Origin: Ruminococcus flavefaciens
Lineage (GTDB): Bacteria; Bacillota; Clostridia; Oscillospirales; Ruminococcaceae
DNA: 46,311 bases
Direction: 5' to 3'
Assembly: GCA_002310115.1 (NCBI GenBank)
Contig: DBYI01000065.1
Coordinates: 1-46,311 of the forward strand
Both the position numbers and the translations under genes were made by a program. Numbering within the stretch: position 1 is the stretch's first letter; each line of letters opens with the position of its first letter. The notes beneath the pieces were generated by a model that was not told where the DNA came from, did not search any database, and worked only from the letters and a program-made list of their open reading frames with translations. This document shows positions 33,507-41,403 of this stretch, piece by piece.

Positions 33507-36206
33507 ATGAGAAAGATAACAAGACTCTCTGTCAGGGCAGCTTCCCTCACGGCTGCCATAGCAGTTGCAGCAGGCAGTTTTTTCCAGTATACAGGCGATA
33601 ACAGCACTCTTACCGCCTATGCCGGACAGCAGCTGGGACAGACTGATTTTGAAAACGGTGCAGGCCTCCCGTGGCACATCGTTGAATCTGCTCCCGGAGA
33701 AATGGATTTCGATATAAGCAATGGCATGTATACTGTTACTATCGTAAATCCCGGTGGAGCTTCACGGGGCGGAGAGGATCGATGGGACTGCCAGTTTAGA
33801 CACAGAGGACTGAAAATAGTATCCGGACATAAATACAAAGTCTCATACGAGATAACTCCATCTGAGAGCGGAAAATACTACACAAAGATAGGTAATCTAG
33901 ACGGAGATGTCGAAATATGGCATAACATGATGGCAGACAATGGGCCTGATTTCAACAGTACTTGGGATTGCATACAAATAAACAAAGACGAAACCAAAAA
34001 AGTTGAACTCACATTTACTGCAGATAAATCACTTGATGTTGCAGAATGGGCTTTTCATTTAGGTGGCAGCGGTCAGTATACTAACGGAGACTGCTTTCCT
34101 GTCGGCACAAAGATACAATTCGACAATATGTCCCTCATCGACCTAACAAGCGATGAAAATGACTGGCCTGAGGCCGCCCCCTACGAAAGAGCAAAAATAC
34201 TGACAAATCAGGTATGCTACTTCCCAAAGAGAGAAAAAAAAGCCACACTTCTAAGCGATTCTGACAAGGCTGTAAAGTTCGAGGTCATCGACACAAGCGG
34301 CAAGACTGTATACGAGGGCAAGAGTAAACCATTCGGCGACGATAAAGACTCAGGCGACAAGGTACACATTATCGACTTCACCGATCTCAAAAACGAAGGA
34401 ACTTTCCATATTGAAGCTGAGGATGGCTCGGAAAGCCACGACTTCGCAATATGTGGTTCTCAGCCTTATTCATTCATGCTTTACGATGCACTCAACTACT
34501 TTTATCAGAACCGTAGCGGAATCGAGATAGAAAGTGACTTTATCTCCTCAGGCGACGCAGAAAAGCTCGCTCGTGCAGCAGGTCATCCCACGGATGTGGC
34601 TGAAATTGAACAGACATGGGGTTACAAAGGTAGCAGCGGCTCTATCGATGTTACAGGCGGCTGGTACGACGCAGGTGACCACGGAAAATATGTAGTAAAC
34701 GGCGGCTTTTCACTTTGGCTAATGCAGAATCAGTACGAAACTGCGGTAAAATACGGATTTGAGAACGCCTATGCTGACGGAACCATGCTTCTCCCAGAAA
34801 ATACCAATGGAGTCCCGGATATCCTTGATGAAGCAAGATGGGAAATGGAATGGATGCTGAAAATGATAGTGGACAGTGGTGATTACAAGGGCATGGCTTA
34901 CCACAAAGCCCACGATGAGAAATGGACTGCTCTCGGAATAGCACCTGCTGACGACGATATGAAACGTATCGTGAAACCTCCTACAACTGCAGCTACCCTA
35001 AATCTCGCAGCCTGTGCAGCTCAGGCGAGCAGACTCTGGAAAGATATTGACAGCGATTTCGCAGAAAAATGTCTCGAAGCTGCCGAAATCGCCTTTGCTG
35101 CTGCTAAAAAGCATCCAAAAATGTATGCTCCTTTAGATGAATCCATTGGCGGCGGAGCTTATGGTGATACCGACGTTGACGATGAATTCTGTTGGGCTGC
35201 TCTTGAGCTTTTCATCACCACAGGCAATGAGGATTACTACGACGAGGCTACCGAAAACAAGTTCTTTTTAGATATACCGCAAATTCTCGGAGGTGGAGAG
35301 AGCGTTGATACCGCAGGCAGCTTTGACTGGGGAAACACTGGTGCTCTTGCAACTCTCAGCGCATCCCTCAATCCTGAGAAATTCGACAAAGGGGACGTTG
35401 AAATAATACATGAAGCTATTATTTCAGCTGCAGACCATTTTATCTCAATGGAAAACAATCAGGGTTACGGTCTCCCCTATGGGCAAAGTACTCTTAGCTA
35501 CAACGACAGTGATCAGGGGTATATATGGGGCTCCAACTCATTCGTTGCCGACAACTCAATTATTATGGCTTATGCTTATCTTCTCACCAACGAAGAGCAA
35601 TACCTTAACGGAGCTCTAAGCGGCATGGACTACCTCCTTGGAAGAAATGCTATGGATTACTCATATGTTACTGGTTATGGTACTCACTCTGTAGAATATC
35701 CACATCACCGCTACTGGGCGCAGCAAATTGATGAGGCGTTCCCTAAAGCTCCCAACGGCGTAATGTGTGGTGGTCCAAATTCAGGTATGCAAGACCCTTG
35801 GGTACAGGGGTCAGGCTGGAAAAAAGGCGAGATAGCTCCACAGAAGTGCTATCTTGACAATATCGAGGCATGGTCGGTAAATGAATGTACTATCAACTGG
35901 AACGCTTCACTAGCTTGGCTTGCTGGTTTCTCAGCACAGGAAGCTACAGACGACGGAATAAAAATAACCAAGCACTCAAACGGCAAAAAGACCGAGACTG
36001 ATGAAGTTGTCACTGAAACGAAAAAGACAAAGAACAATTCTGAAAAAAATACTACAAAGGCTTCAAATTCCAAAAAAGATGACAAAAAAAGCAGCGACTC
36101 TAGCGGTGTTGCAAAGACCGCTCTTATCTCTGGCGCTGTTGTAATATGCCTTATATCACTGGAACTCTTCATCTACAAGCTTCTCAAACTCCGCAAGAGT
36201 AAGTAA
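33507..36206 (+). CDS. Cell-surface GH9 endoglucanase with CBM4/9-like module and C-terminal membrane anchor
   Basis: An 899-residue secreted cellulase. Domains: signal peptide 1-39 (cleavage likely after Ala-Tyr-Ala); a CBM4/9-like beta-sandwich about 42-215; an N-terminal Ig-like domain about 228-320; the GH9 (alpha/alpha)6 domain about 322-815. The paired catalytic Asp are Asp388 and Asp391 in GGWYDAGDHGKY, the acid is Glu793 in VNECTINWNASLAWLAG, and YLLGRNAMDYSYVTGYG plus HHRYW are GH9 marks. A Lys/Ser/Thr-rich linker (about 820-868) leads to a hydrophobic helix (about 871-893) and a basic end LRKSK. This places the enzyme tail-anchored on the membrane outer face. No dockerin, CBM37 or LPxTG motif is seen. 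Single-gene unit. Confidence 0.94.
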   Translation: MRKITRLSVRAASLTAAIAVAAGSFFQYTGDNSTLTAYAGQQLGQTDFENGAGLPWHIVESAPGEMDFDISNGMYTVTIVNPGGASRGGEDRWDCQFRHRGLKIVSGHKYKVSYEITPSESGKYYTKIGNLDGDVEIWHNMMADNGPDFNSTWDCIQINKDETKKVELTFTADKSLDVAEWAFHLGGSGQYTNGDCFPVGTKIQFDNMSLIDLTSDENDWPEAAPYERAKILTNQVCYFPKREKKATLLSDSDKAVKFEVIDTSGKTVYEGKSKPFGDDKDSGDKVHIIDFTDLKNEGTFHIEAEDGSESHDFAICGSQPYSFMLYDALNYFYQNRSGIEIESDFISSGDAEKLARAAGHPTDVAEIEQTWGYKGSSGSIDVTGGWYDAGDHGKYVVNGGFSLWLMQNQYETAVKYGFENAYADGTMLLPENTNGVPDILDEARWEMEWMLKMIVDSGDYKGMAYHKAHDEKWTALGIAPADDDMKRIVKPPTTAATLNLAACAAQASRLWKDIDSDFAEKCLEAAEIAFAAAKKHPKMYAPLDESIGGGAYGDTDVDDEFCWAALELFITTGNEDYYDEATENKFFLDIPQILGGGESVDTAGSFDWGNTGALATLSASLNPEKFDKGDVEIIHEAIISAADHFISMENNQGYGLPYGQSTLSYNDSDQGYIWGSNSFVADNSIIMAYAYLLTNEEQYLNGALSGMDYLLGRNAMDYSYVTGYGTHSVEYPHHRYWAQQIDEAFPKAPNGVMCGGPNSGMQDPWVQGSGWKKGEIAPQKCYLDNIEAWSVNECTINWNASLAWLAGFSAQEATDDGIKITKHSNGKKTETDEVVTETKKTKNNSEKNTTKASNSKKDDKKSSDSSGVAKTALISGAVVICLISLELFIYKLLKLRKSK

Positions 36207-36252
36207 TCATCTGTGCAGAGAAACGTCCTCATTCAAGAATTGAACAATAAAT

Positions 36253-36281
36253 AACAGCCTTTCCAATACGGAGAGGCTGTT
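36253..36281. terminator. Bidirectional terminator between the cellulase and acetyltransferase genes
   Basis: AACAGCCTTTCC and GGAGAGGCTGTT form a 12-bp stem with one non-Watson-Crick pair around a 5-nt loop. It serves two convergent genes; on the minus strand a T-rich stretch follows. Confidence 0.75.
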
Positions 36282-36284
36282 GCA

Positions 36285-36740
36285 TTAGAGAGCCATCACA
36301 TATATCTGACAGGGGTTTTCCTCGTCCCAGTACAATGGAAATACCTCAAACTCCTTGAAGCCGCAGCCAAGATAAAAAAGATTTGTCCTGTCATAATCTT
36401 CGTATTTCCCCATTTGTACTGTTTTCACCTGCATAAAAGAATAGCCTGCCGATTTTGCGGTTTCTTTTGCCGCTTCAACAAGAGCTTTGCCTACACCATT
36501 GCGGTGACATGACTTCATCACTCCCATAACAGCAAGCTCCACTGTGTCCTTACCTGTTTCTTTAAGGCATAGAAACCCAATGTATTCATTGTTTTCCTTC
36601 ACAGCCCAGAAAAGCTGCTCCGCACTTTCAGTAATGTACTTTTCTCTGCTCTCATCAACCTCAAACCATTCTCTAAGAGCTTCAAGTATTCTGCGTGATA
36701 TTATCGTCTTTTCTTTTTTATCGAATATCTGTATTACCAT
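36285..36740 (-). CDS. GNAT-family N-acetyltransferase
   Basis: A 151-residue protein with the acetyl-CoA-binding motif A in VELAVMGVMKSCHRNGVGKALVEAAKETA (Arg/Gln-x-x-Gly-x-Gly/Ala type as Arg-Asn-Gly-Val-Gly-Lys-Ala) and a C-terminal DRTNLFYLGCGFKEFEVFPLYWDEENPC typical of this subgroup. Substrate unknown. No membrane segment. Single gene with its own consensus promoter and a terminator on the downstream side. The ribosome site is a purine-rich GGAAAGG. Confidence 0.85.
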   Translation of the reverse strand: MVIQIFDKKEKTIISRRILEALREWFEVDESREKYITESAEQLFWAVKENNEYIGFLCLKETGKDTVELAVMGVMKSCHRNGVGKALVEAAKETAKSAGYSFMQVKTVQMGKYEDYDRTNLFYLGCGFKEFEVFPLYWDEENPCQIYVMAL

Positions 36741-36778
36741 AGTTTTTTCCTTTCCTAAAAATAAGTAAATTTGTAATT

Positions 36779-36807
36779 ATTATAACATTAATAACCATTC
36801 TTGTCAA
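36779..36807 (-). promoter_or_regulatory. Promoter of the GNAT gene
   Basis: Minus strand TTGACA at 36807-36802 and TATAAT at 36784-36779, spacer 17 bp, an exact sigma-A consensus. The leader is about 32 nt. Confidence 0.88.
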
Positions 36808-36877
36808 TGAAAAGAGATAAAGTAAAACGGCTTCAATAATACATATTTATGCAATCTATAATTGTAGTTAAGGTTTG

Positions 36878-36931
36878 TAATTAATATCTAGTGGAATCAT
36901 TACATAATTAATATCTAGTGGAATCATTACA
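36878..36931 (+). repeat. Perfect tandem duplication of a 27-bp unit just upstream of a promoter
   Basis: Positions 36878-36904 and 36905-36931 are identical, head to tail, with no bases between. The core reads ATATCTAGTGGAATCATTAC. The second copy ends 4 bp before the -35 box of the next gene. A diverged third version (ATATCCAGAGGTGTCAT) lies at 37742-37758 over the ribosome site of the glycosyltransferase gene. It could be an operator pair or simple slippage. Confidence 0.9.
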
Positions 36932-36935
36932 GGGC

Positions 36936-36964
36936 TTGACTTTTTCCGACATTTATAGTATAAT
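36936..36964 (+). promoter_or_regulatory. Promoter of the repeat-containing surface protein gene
   Basis: TTGACT at 36936-36941 and TATAAT at 36959-36964, spacer 17 bp. It directly follows the duplicated 27-bp unit. Start point near 36971; AGGAG at 36982-36986. Confidence 0.87.
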
Positions 36965-36999
36965 AAAATCATCTATGGTACAGGAGTGTGTTAATTATA

Positions 37000-37680
37000 A
37001 TGAGTAAAGGAAATGGCTTTTTCAGCAATCTGAAAAAATCCACAAAAATAACCGTTGTTTCGTGCTGTTGTTTTATAGCACTTGCGGCGGCGATCCTTAC
37101 TTTCTTTGTATTTTTTCCCGTTACGCCTTCCGAAAAGGTTATATCCAGCTTTGGACGTGAAAAGGTCATCAAAGGAGATAATACTGCAACAACAGTAACT
37201 ACAGTTGTTACAACTACACTTAACGATATAAAGGTTGTAAAAGGTACACATGCAACAACTACTGTTTCAAAAACAACAAGAACAAATTATACTATAAAGG
37301 TAACCTCCGGCTCGAGATATTTTGTAGACCAGAGGATTCCTACAGGTGTTTACCCTAATGAGTACTTTGTTCCCACTACAAAGACAACCGCTTCAGCTCC
37401 CGCAGGCGGTAGCTCCACTGTAACTACAGGTGCAGGCAGTGGTCTAAGTAACGGAACAGGTGTAGGAATAGGCAGCGCCTCAGGTTCAGGGGCAGGCGCA
37501 GAAACTCCGGCAGTAACTTCCCCAGACACAGGTGCAGGAACAGGTGCTGATACTCCGGCAGTATCGCCCCCAGATGCAGGCGCAGGAACAGGTGCTGATA
37601 CTCCAGTAGTATCTCCCCCAGATACAGGTGCAGGCGCAGGTGCTGAAACAAGCGGTGAAACAGCAGCTACTGTAGAATAG
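37000..37680 (+). CDS. Membrane-anchored Thr-rich protein with C-terminal Gly/Ala/Pro repeats
   Basis: A 226-residue protein of unknown function. A short basic N-terminus is followed by one hydrophobic helix (about 17-39) containing Cys-Cys-Cys. The rest is outside the membrane: a Thr/Val-rich linker (TATTVTTVVTTTLND), a short possibly folded stretch (YTIKVTSGSRYFVDQRIPTG), a second Thr-rich stretch, and three 16-residue repeats of the form TPAVSPPDAGAGTGAD (residues about 169-216). No sorting signal. The ATG at 37000 is used; a GTG at 36988 lies too close to AGGAG, but the ATG spacing (13 nt) is long, so the start is uncertain. Low-complexity make-up suggests a cell-wall spanning or stalk protein. 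Confidence 0.7.
   Translation: MSKGNGFFSNLKKSTKITVVSCCCFIALAAAILTFFVFFPVTPSEKVISSFGREKVIKGDNTATTVTTVVTTTLNDIKVVKGTHATTTVSKTTRTNYTIKVTSGSRYFVDQRIPTGVYPNEYFVPTTKTTASAPAGGSSTVTTGAGSGLSNGTGVGIGSASGSGAGAETPAVTSPDTGAGTGADTPAVSPPDAGAGTGADTPVVSPPDTGAGAGAETSGETAATVE
37504..37647 (+). repeat. Three in-frame 48-bp tandem repeats
   Basis: Units at 37504-37551, 37552-37599 and 37600-37647 each encode 16 residues (TPAVTSPDTGAGTGAD and two close variants). They are similar but not identical at base level. Being a multiple of three, copy number could change without breaking the frame. Confidence 0.88.
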
Positions 37681-37685
37681 TATTA

Positions 37686-37725
37686 AAACAGGCGTAAGGA
37701 AATATAGTTTTCTTTACGCCTGTTT
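37686..37725 (+). terminator. Hairpin terminator after the repeat-containing surface protein
   Basis: A 17-bp stem with one G-U type pair (AAACAGGCGTAAGGAAA and its complement) and a loop of about 6 nt directly follows the stop codon. The final T-run is short (TTT), so read-through into the glycosyltransferase gene is possible. Confidence 0.7.
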
Positions 37726-37759
37726 CTGAATTGCAATTAATAATATCCAGAGGTGTCAT

Positions 37760-38509
37760 ATGAATACTGCTATCACTGTTGTAATACCTGCTTATAACGA
37801 AGAAAAATATATTGGCAAGTGTCTGCGTGCAGTAAGGAACGCAGCAAAATATGTAACTCCTAACAACGTTGAGATAATAGTCGTTGCAAACCGATGTACT
37901 GACCGTACTGCCGACATAGCAAGACGTTATGGTGCAAAAGTTATCAAAAATGAAAAAAAATGTATTGCAGCTGTACGAAACGCAGGTATAAAAGCTGCAG
38001 GCGGCAAGATAATTGTTACAATAGACGCCGATAGCCAAATGACAAAGTACTCTCTTGCTGAAATAAGTTCCAAACTTGAAAGCCGAAATTATGTTGGTGG
38101 CGGCACAAATCCCAAATTTGACAGAATGTCAATCGGTATAGCAGTTTCCACGCTATATGTCGCAGTAAATCTTATCCCTGTCATGATAAAAAACGGAGGT
38201 TATCTTAGTGGAGCAATGTTCTGGTTTTACAAGACAGACTTCAATGCCATAGGCGGCTTTGATGAAACCCTTGTCAGTCTTGAAGACATGGACTTTGCCC
38301 AAAGGCTGAAGGCTCACGGAAAGAAAAGCGGCAGAAAGTACGGAACTCTAAAACGATCCTATGTTCTGACATCTACAAGAAAGTTTGACGAATTCGGTGA
38401 CTGGTATCTAATCAAGAATCACAAGCTTACCAAACGTATATTCACGGGTAAAGACAGACAGGCAGCTGACAAGTTCTATTACGATGTGAGGTCAAAAAAG
38501 AGGGCATGA
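37760..38509 (+). CDS. Family 2 glycosyltransferase
   Basis: A 249-residue GT-A fold enzyme: VVIPAYNEEKYIGKCLRAVRNA at the N-terminus, IIVVANRCTDRTADIARRYGAKV, and a metal-binding Asp-x-Asp in IIVTIDADSQMTKYS. The acceptor part has GAMFWFYKTDFNAIGGFDETLVSLEDMDFAQRL with the Glu-Asp pair typical of GT2. No membrane helices are evident apart from one mildly hydrophobic stretch (IGIAVSTLYVAVNLIPVMI). Donor and acceptor unknown; a cell-envelope polysaccharide is likely. AGAGGTG precedes the ATG. It has no clear promoter of its own and may depend on read-through. Confidence 0.88.
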   Translation: MNTAITVVIPAYNEEKYIGKCLRAVRNAAKYVTPNNVEIIVVANRCTDRTADIARRYGAKVIKNEKKCIAAVRNAGIKAAGGKIIVTIDADSQMTKYSLAEISSKLESRNYVGGGTNPKFDRMSIGIAVSTLYVAVNLIPVMIKNGGYLSGAMFWFYKTDFNAIGGFDETLVSLEDMDFAQRLKAHGKKSGRKYGTLKRSYVLTSTRKFDEFGDWYLIKNHKLTKRIFTGKDRQAADKFYYDVRSKKRA

Positions 38510-38524
38510 CATTCATGCCCTCTT
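38494..38524 (-). terminator. Terminator shared by the glycosyltransferase and Nudix genes
   Basis: AAGAGGGCATG (38498-38508), a 5-nt loop and CATGCCCTCTT (38514-38524) form a perfect 11-bp stem overlapping the glycosyltransferase stop codon. On the minus strand it is followed by a run of six T (38494-38499), so it acts best for the Nudix gene. Confidence 0.88.
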
Positions 38525-38532
38525 AAATATTG

Positions 38533-39324
38533 TCAGAAAACAGCTTTTTTTATCATATCTAGCTCTTCAAGAGAAATACAATTTGGTATATCCTCGTACT
38601 TCATTATAGACAGAAGCTCGTCTATCTCTGCCCAGCAAACCTCTGATACCTCAGAGGACTGTAATGTAAGATCCTCGATATTTATACTCTCACGACATAT
38701 ATATACTGCTACCAACTCGTTATCATGAATATCTCCCTTTGAGTATTCTGCCCTTTTCAGTCCGATGAACTCAAGCTTGCTTCGTTCAATGTCAAGCCCA
38801 AGTTCTTCGTGAACTTCTTTTAGCGCAGTATAGCGAAACTCGTCCCCTTGTGAAACATGACCTGCAGCCGAAACATCGAAGCAGTCAGGATTTATTTCCT
38901 TATTGTGTGCACGTTTCTGTAAAAGCACGAATACTCCCATATCACGGCGCTTTATCATCCATACATGCACCGTCGGATGAAGCTCACCATCCCTGTGTAC
39001 CAGCGAACGAGGCTTGCTTTCAGAGGTTATCCTTGCGCGATCATCTATAATGTTCAAGAACTCATCTGAAATGAATTCAACATTCACGTCCTTGTCGTTC
39101 TCAGCAGCTTCTGCAAATACAGACTTAATTTCGTCGATGGTTTCATTAGGTAGCTCCTCGTCGGATATATATATCTTATACGAAACAGGAGATGCCTTAT
39201 CGGCAACAGCTCCTGCAAGTGTAAATTTGTCTATAATTTCAGGGGATCCCATTTTTTTTGCAGTTTCCTCATAGAGTTTGTTCTCAGAGGCTAGTCTGCT
39301 CAGAAAAATCTCAACATCTTCCAT
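38533..39324 (-). CDS. Nudix hydrolase, isopentenyl-diphosphate isomerase-like branch
   Basis: A 263-residue protein. The N-terminal 110 residues or so are not recognised. The Nudix domain starts at HRDGELHPTVHVWMI and holds LLQKRAHNKEINPDCFDVSAAGHVSQG and a Nudix box ending ALKEVHEELGLDI; relative to the consensus (Gx5Ex7REUxEExGU) the Arg is Lys and the first Glu is Asp or shifted. IDI-like Nudix proteins act on varied diphosphates, so the substrate is unknown. The ATG at 39324 is chosen over one at 39336 because GGAG then lies 6 nt upstream. Single gene with its own promoter and terminator. Confidence 0.85.
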   Translation of the reverse strand: MEDVEIFLSRLASENKLYEETAKKMGSPEIIDKFTLAGAVADKASPVSYKIYISDEELPNETIDEIKSVFAEAAENDKDVNVEFISDEFLNIIDDRARITSESKPRSLVHRDGELHPTVHVWMIKRRDMGVFVLLQKRAHNKEINPDCFDVSAAGHVSQGDEFRYTALKEVHEELGLDIERSKLEFIGLKRAEYSKGDIHDNELVAVYICRESINIEDLTLQSSEVSEVCWAEIDELLSIMKYEDIPNCISLEELDMIKKAVF

Positions 39325-39378
39325 ACTTATCTCCATTTATACATAATTCCCTTAAATTGCCTTTATTCTGCGGTATTC

Positions 39379-39407
39379 ATTATATACCCACAGAACTAAA
39401 ATGTCAA
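39379..39407 (-). promoter_or_regulatory. Promoter of the Nudix gene
   Basis: Minus strand TTGACA at 39407-39402 and TATAAT at 39384-39379, spacer 17 bp, exact consensus. It is divergent from the promoter at 39471-39499 with 63 bp between the -35 boxes. Confidence 0.88.
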
Positions 39408-39470
39408 GCCCTTTTGATAAATTCAGCAAGAAATAATTGGATTTTCCCTTCAGATCAGCTTTTTGGCTAC

Positions 39471-39499
39471 TTGACATTTATTATCTGCTAATATATAAT
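39471..39499 (+). promoter_or_regulatory. Consensus promoter of the orphan 239-residue gene
   Basis: TTGACA at 39471-39476 and TATAAT at 39494-39499, spacer 17 bp, exact consensus. Start point near 39506, with GGAGG at 39521-39525. Confidence 0.9.
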
Positions 39500-39533
39500 T
39501 ATCACATCATTGTATCACAGGGAGGATATGTAT

Positions 39534-40253
39534 ATGAACTACTACGAATATTGGGATGGGCTTTCTGCTGAGTGTGATGCCTTTCATGAGTATGCACGTT
39601 GTCATCTTGAAGAATTTAAAACTGAATTTGAAAACAAAAAAATCAGAAAGGTTATGTCAACATACGCAGATGGATTAGGAATTGTATCGCCGAGTAAGAT
39701 GACAAAGTATATTATCAAGAATTACAGAAACGGCAGAGTAATTAAAACTGTAAAACCGGGTCAATTATATGAAGTAGCATATTATGACAATGAGGATAAT
39801 CCACTTGCTGTTGAAAGCTATTCTCAGCTTACGCCTAACGGAGGTTATACCAAAAGAAGTGAAACGAAATACTTTGTAGATTATGGTAATTCTGTCTGGA
39901 CTGCATTGTTTTCTGAAAGTGGAATTATTTATTATGATCATTATAAAATAGTGTATGATGATAATCATCGATTAAAAGGCTTATATCAAATCAATGCAGG
40001 CAACTCCTTACAGGTAATGGCTGAAGAATACGATTACAGTGAAATCGAACAAGGTATTGTAACCTGTCTTTTCACTGACTATGTTGGCAAAGCAAGCGAA
40101 ACTTCAAAAGATATTCCTATTGGGTATAAAGGTTCACCAGCCATACAATGGAAATATGTTGTAAATATTGATGAAAAAGGTAAGCACAAGGCAATAACAG
40201 TATATAAAAACATAAATGGTGAATTTGTTTTTAATGAACATGTAGACTTTTAA
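39534..40253 (+). CDS. Uncharacterised protein, well-expressed orphan
   Basis: A 239-residue soluble protein that I do not recognise. It is unusually rich in Tyr, Glu, Asp and Asn (MNYYEYWDGLSAECDAFHEY at the start), with a helical first 50 residues and a mainly beta remainder built of repeating polar strands (YFVDYGNSVWTALFSESGII, YYDHYKIVYDDNHRLKGLYQ). No signal peptide, membrane helix or catalytic motif is seen. The composition resembles immunity or antitoxin-like proteins, but there is no toxin partner nearby, so this is only a thought. The DNA is more A/T-rich than its neighbours. GGAGG lies 8 nt before the ATG at 39534. The dehydrogenase gene follows after 34 nt. Confidence 0.65.
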   Translation: MNYYEYWDGLSAECDAFHEYARCHLEEFKTEFENKKIRKVMSTYADGLGIVSPSKMTKYIIKNYRNGRVIKTVKPGQLYEVAYYDNEDNPLAVESYSQLTPNGGYTKRSETKYFVDYGNSVWTALFSESGIIYYDHYKIVYDDNHRLKGLYQINAGNSLQVMAEEYDYSEIEQGIVTCLFTDYVGKASETSKDIPIGYKGSPAIQWKYVVNIDEKGKHKAITVYKNINGEFVFNEHVDF

Positions 40254-40287
40254 TTAATTATGATACATAGAAAGGAGACTTCCCTCA

Positions 40288-41364
40288 ATGAAGTTCTATA
40301 TGCCCACGAAACTATATAGCGAAAACAAATGTGTTGAAAAGCATTCCGAGGAGCTTGCAGCTCTCGGATCCCACGCGCTCATAATTACGGGAATGAATTC
40401 CTCAAGAGAAAATGGATCCCTCAATGACGTTATATCGGCTCTTGAAAGACACACTGTCAAGTATACTATATTTGACAGAACCGAGGAGAATCCAAGCATT
40501 GAAACTGTTATGGCTGCACGGAATAAGGGGCTTGAATGCGAAGCCAACTTTGTTATCGGTATCGGCGGAGGTTCACCTCTTGACACTGCAAAAGCTGTAA
40601 GTCTAATGATGAAGAACAGTGATAAAACGTGGGAATTTCTCTATGAGAATACCTTAGCTGAATCTCTACCAATTGCCGCTGTTCCCACCACTTGTGGAAC
40701 AGGGTCAGAAGTAACTGGAGTCGCCGTTCTCACGCGACATGACATTAAAACAAAGCTCTCAGCAAAGCATAAGATTTTCCCTAATTTAGCTCTTATTGAC
40801 GGAAAATACCTTCTTAATGCTCCGAGAAAAATAATAGTGAATACAGCCATAGATGCTCTTGCTCACCTAATAGAAAGTGCTGTAAACACCTGTGCGGATG
40901 TCTACAGCGATATGTCTGTATTTTCTGGCCTTTCTATGTGGAAAAAGTGTCGTCCGTATATCAACGGCTCAAAGGAACTGAATGCGGAAATAGCACAGCT
41001 TCTAATGGATACTGCTACTCAAGCCGGAATATCAATTGCTCAAACAGGAACGACTATTCCTCATTCACTAAGCTATATGCTCACCTATAATGCAGGCATT
41101 CCACACGGTGCAGCTGTAGGAGCTTTTCAGAGCAAGTATCTGAAGTACACGGAGAAAGAACGCAGAAACGCTGTCCTCAGTGCCGCTGGCTTCAACAACA
41201 CAGATGAACTTGGTGAATTTATCACTAGTCTTGCACCTGTTTCATGTGACAAGGAGTTACTAGAAAAATCAGCTGAAGCAGTAATGAAAAACAGGGCAAA
41301 GCTTGCGCTTTGCCCCTATGAGATAACGGAAACTATTATGTCGGATATTATAACTCTGATGTAA
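40288..41364 (+). CDS. Iron-containing alcohol dehydrogenase
   Basis: A 358-residue group III dehydrogenase. The nucleotide loop is VIGIGGGSPLDTAKAVSLMM, followed by IAAVPTTCGTGSEVTGVAVLT. Metal-binding residues are expected at the Asp in NTAIDALAHLIES with its following His, and the His residues in TIPHSLSYMLTYNAGIPHGAAVGAF. These enzymes interconvert alcohols or diols and aldehydes with NAD(P)H, often in fermentation. Substrate unknown. AAAGGAG lies 10 nt before the ATG; probably cotranscribed with the orphan gene upstream. Between its stop and the HAD gene is only an A/T-rich imperfect hairpin. Confidence 0.9.
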   Translation: MKFYMPTKLYSENKCVEKHSEELAALGSHALIITGMNSSRENGSLNDVISALERHTVKYTIFDRTEENPSIETVMAARNKGLECEANFVIGIGGGSPLDTAKAVSLMMKNSDKTWEFLYENTLAESLPIAAVPTTCGTGSEVTGVAVLTRHDIKTKLSAKHKIFPNLALIDGKYLLNAPRKIIVNTAIDALAHLIESAVNTCADVYSDMSVFSGLSMWKKCRPYINGSKELNAEIAQLLMDTATQAGISIAQTGTTIPHSLSYMLTYNAGIPHGAAVGAFQSKYLKYTEKERRNAVLSAAGFNNTDELGEFITSLAPVSCDKELLEKSAEAVMKNRAKLALCPYEITETIMSDIITLM

Positions 41365-41403
41365 TGAACGTGACACTACATAGTTATTAAGTCATTTTAA
41401 TAA

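Noticed and set aside
36878..36931. A CRISPR-like repeat
   Set aside because: Only two units, directly adjacent with no spacer, and no cas genes nearby.
41365..41403. A terminator between the alcohol dehydrogenase and HAD genes
   Set aside because: The hairpin is almost all A/T pairs with a mismatch, too weak to call.
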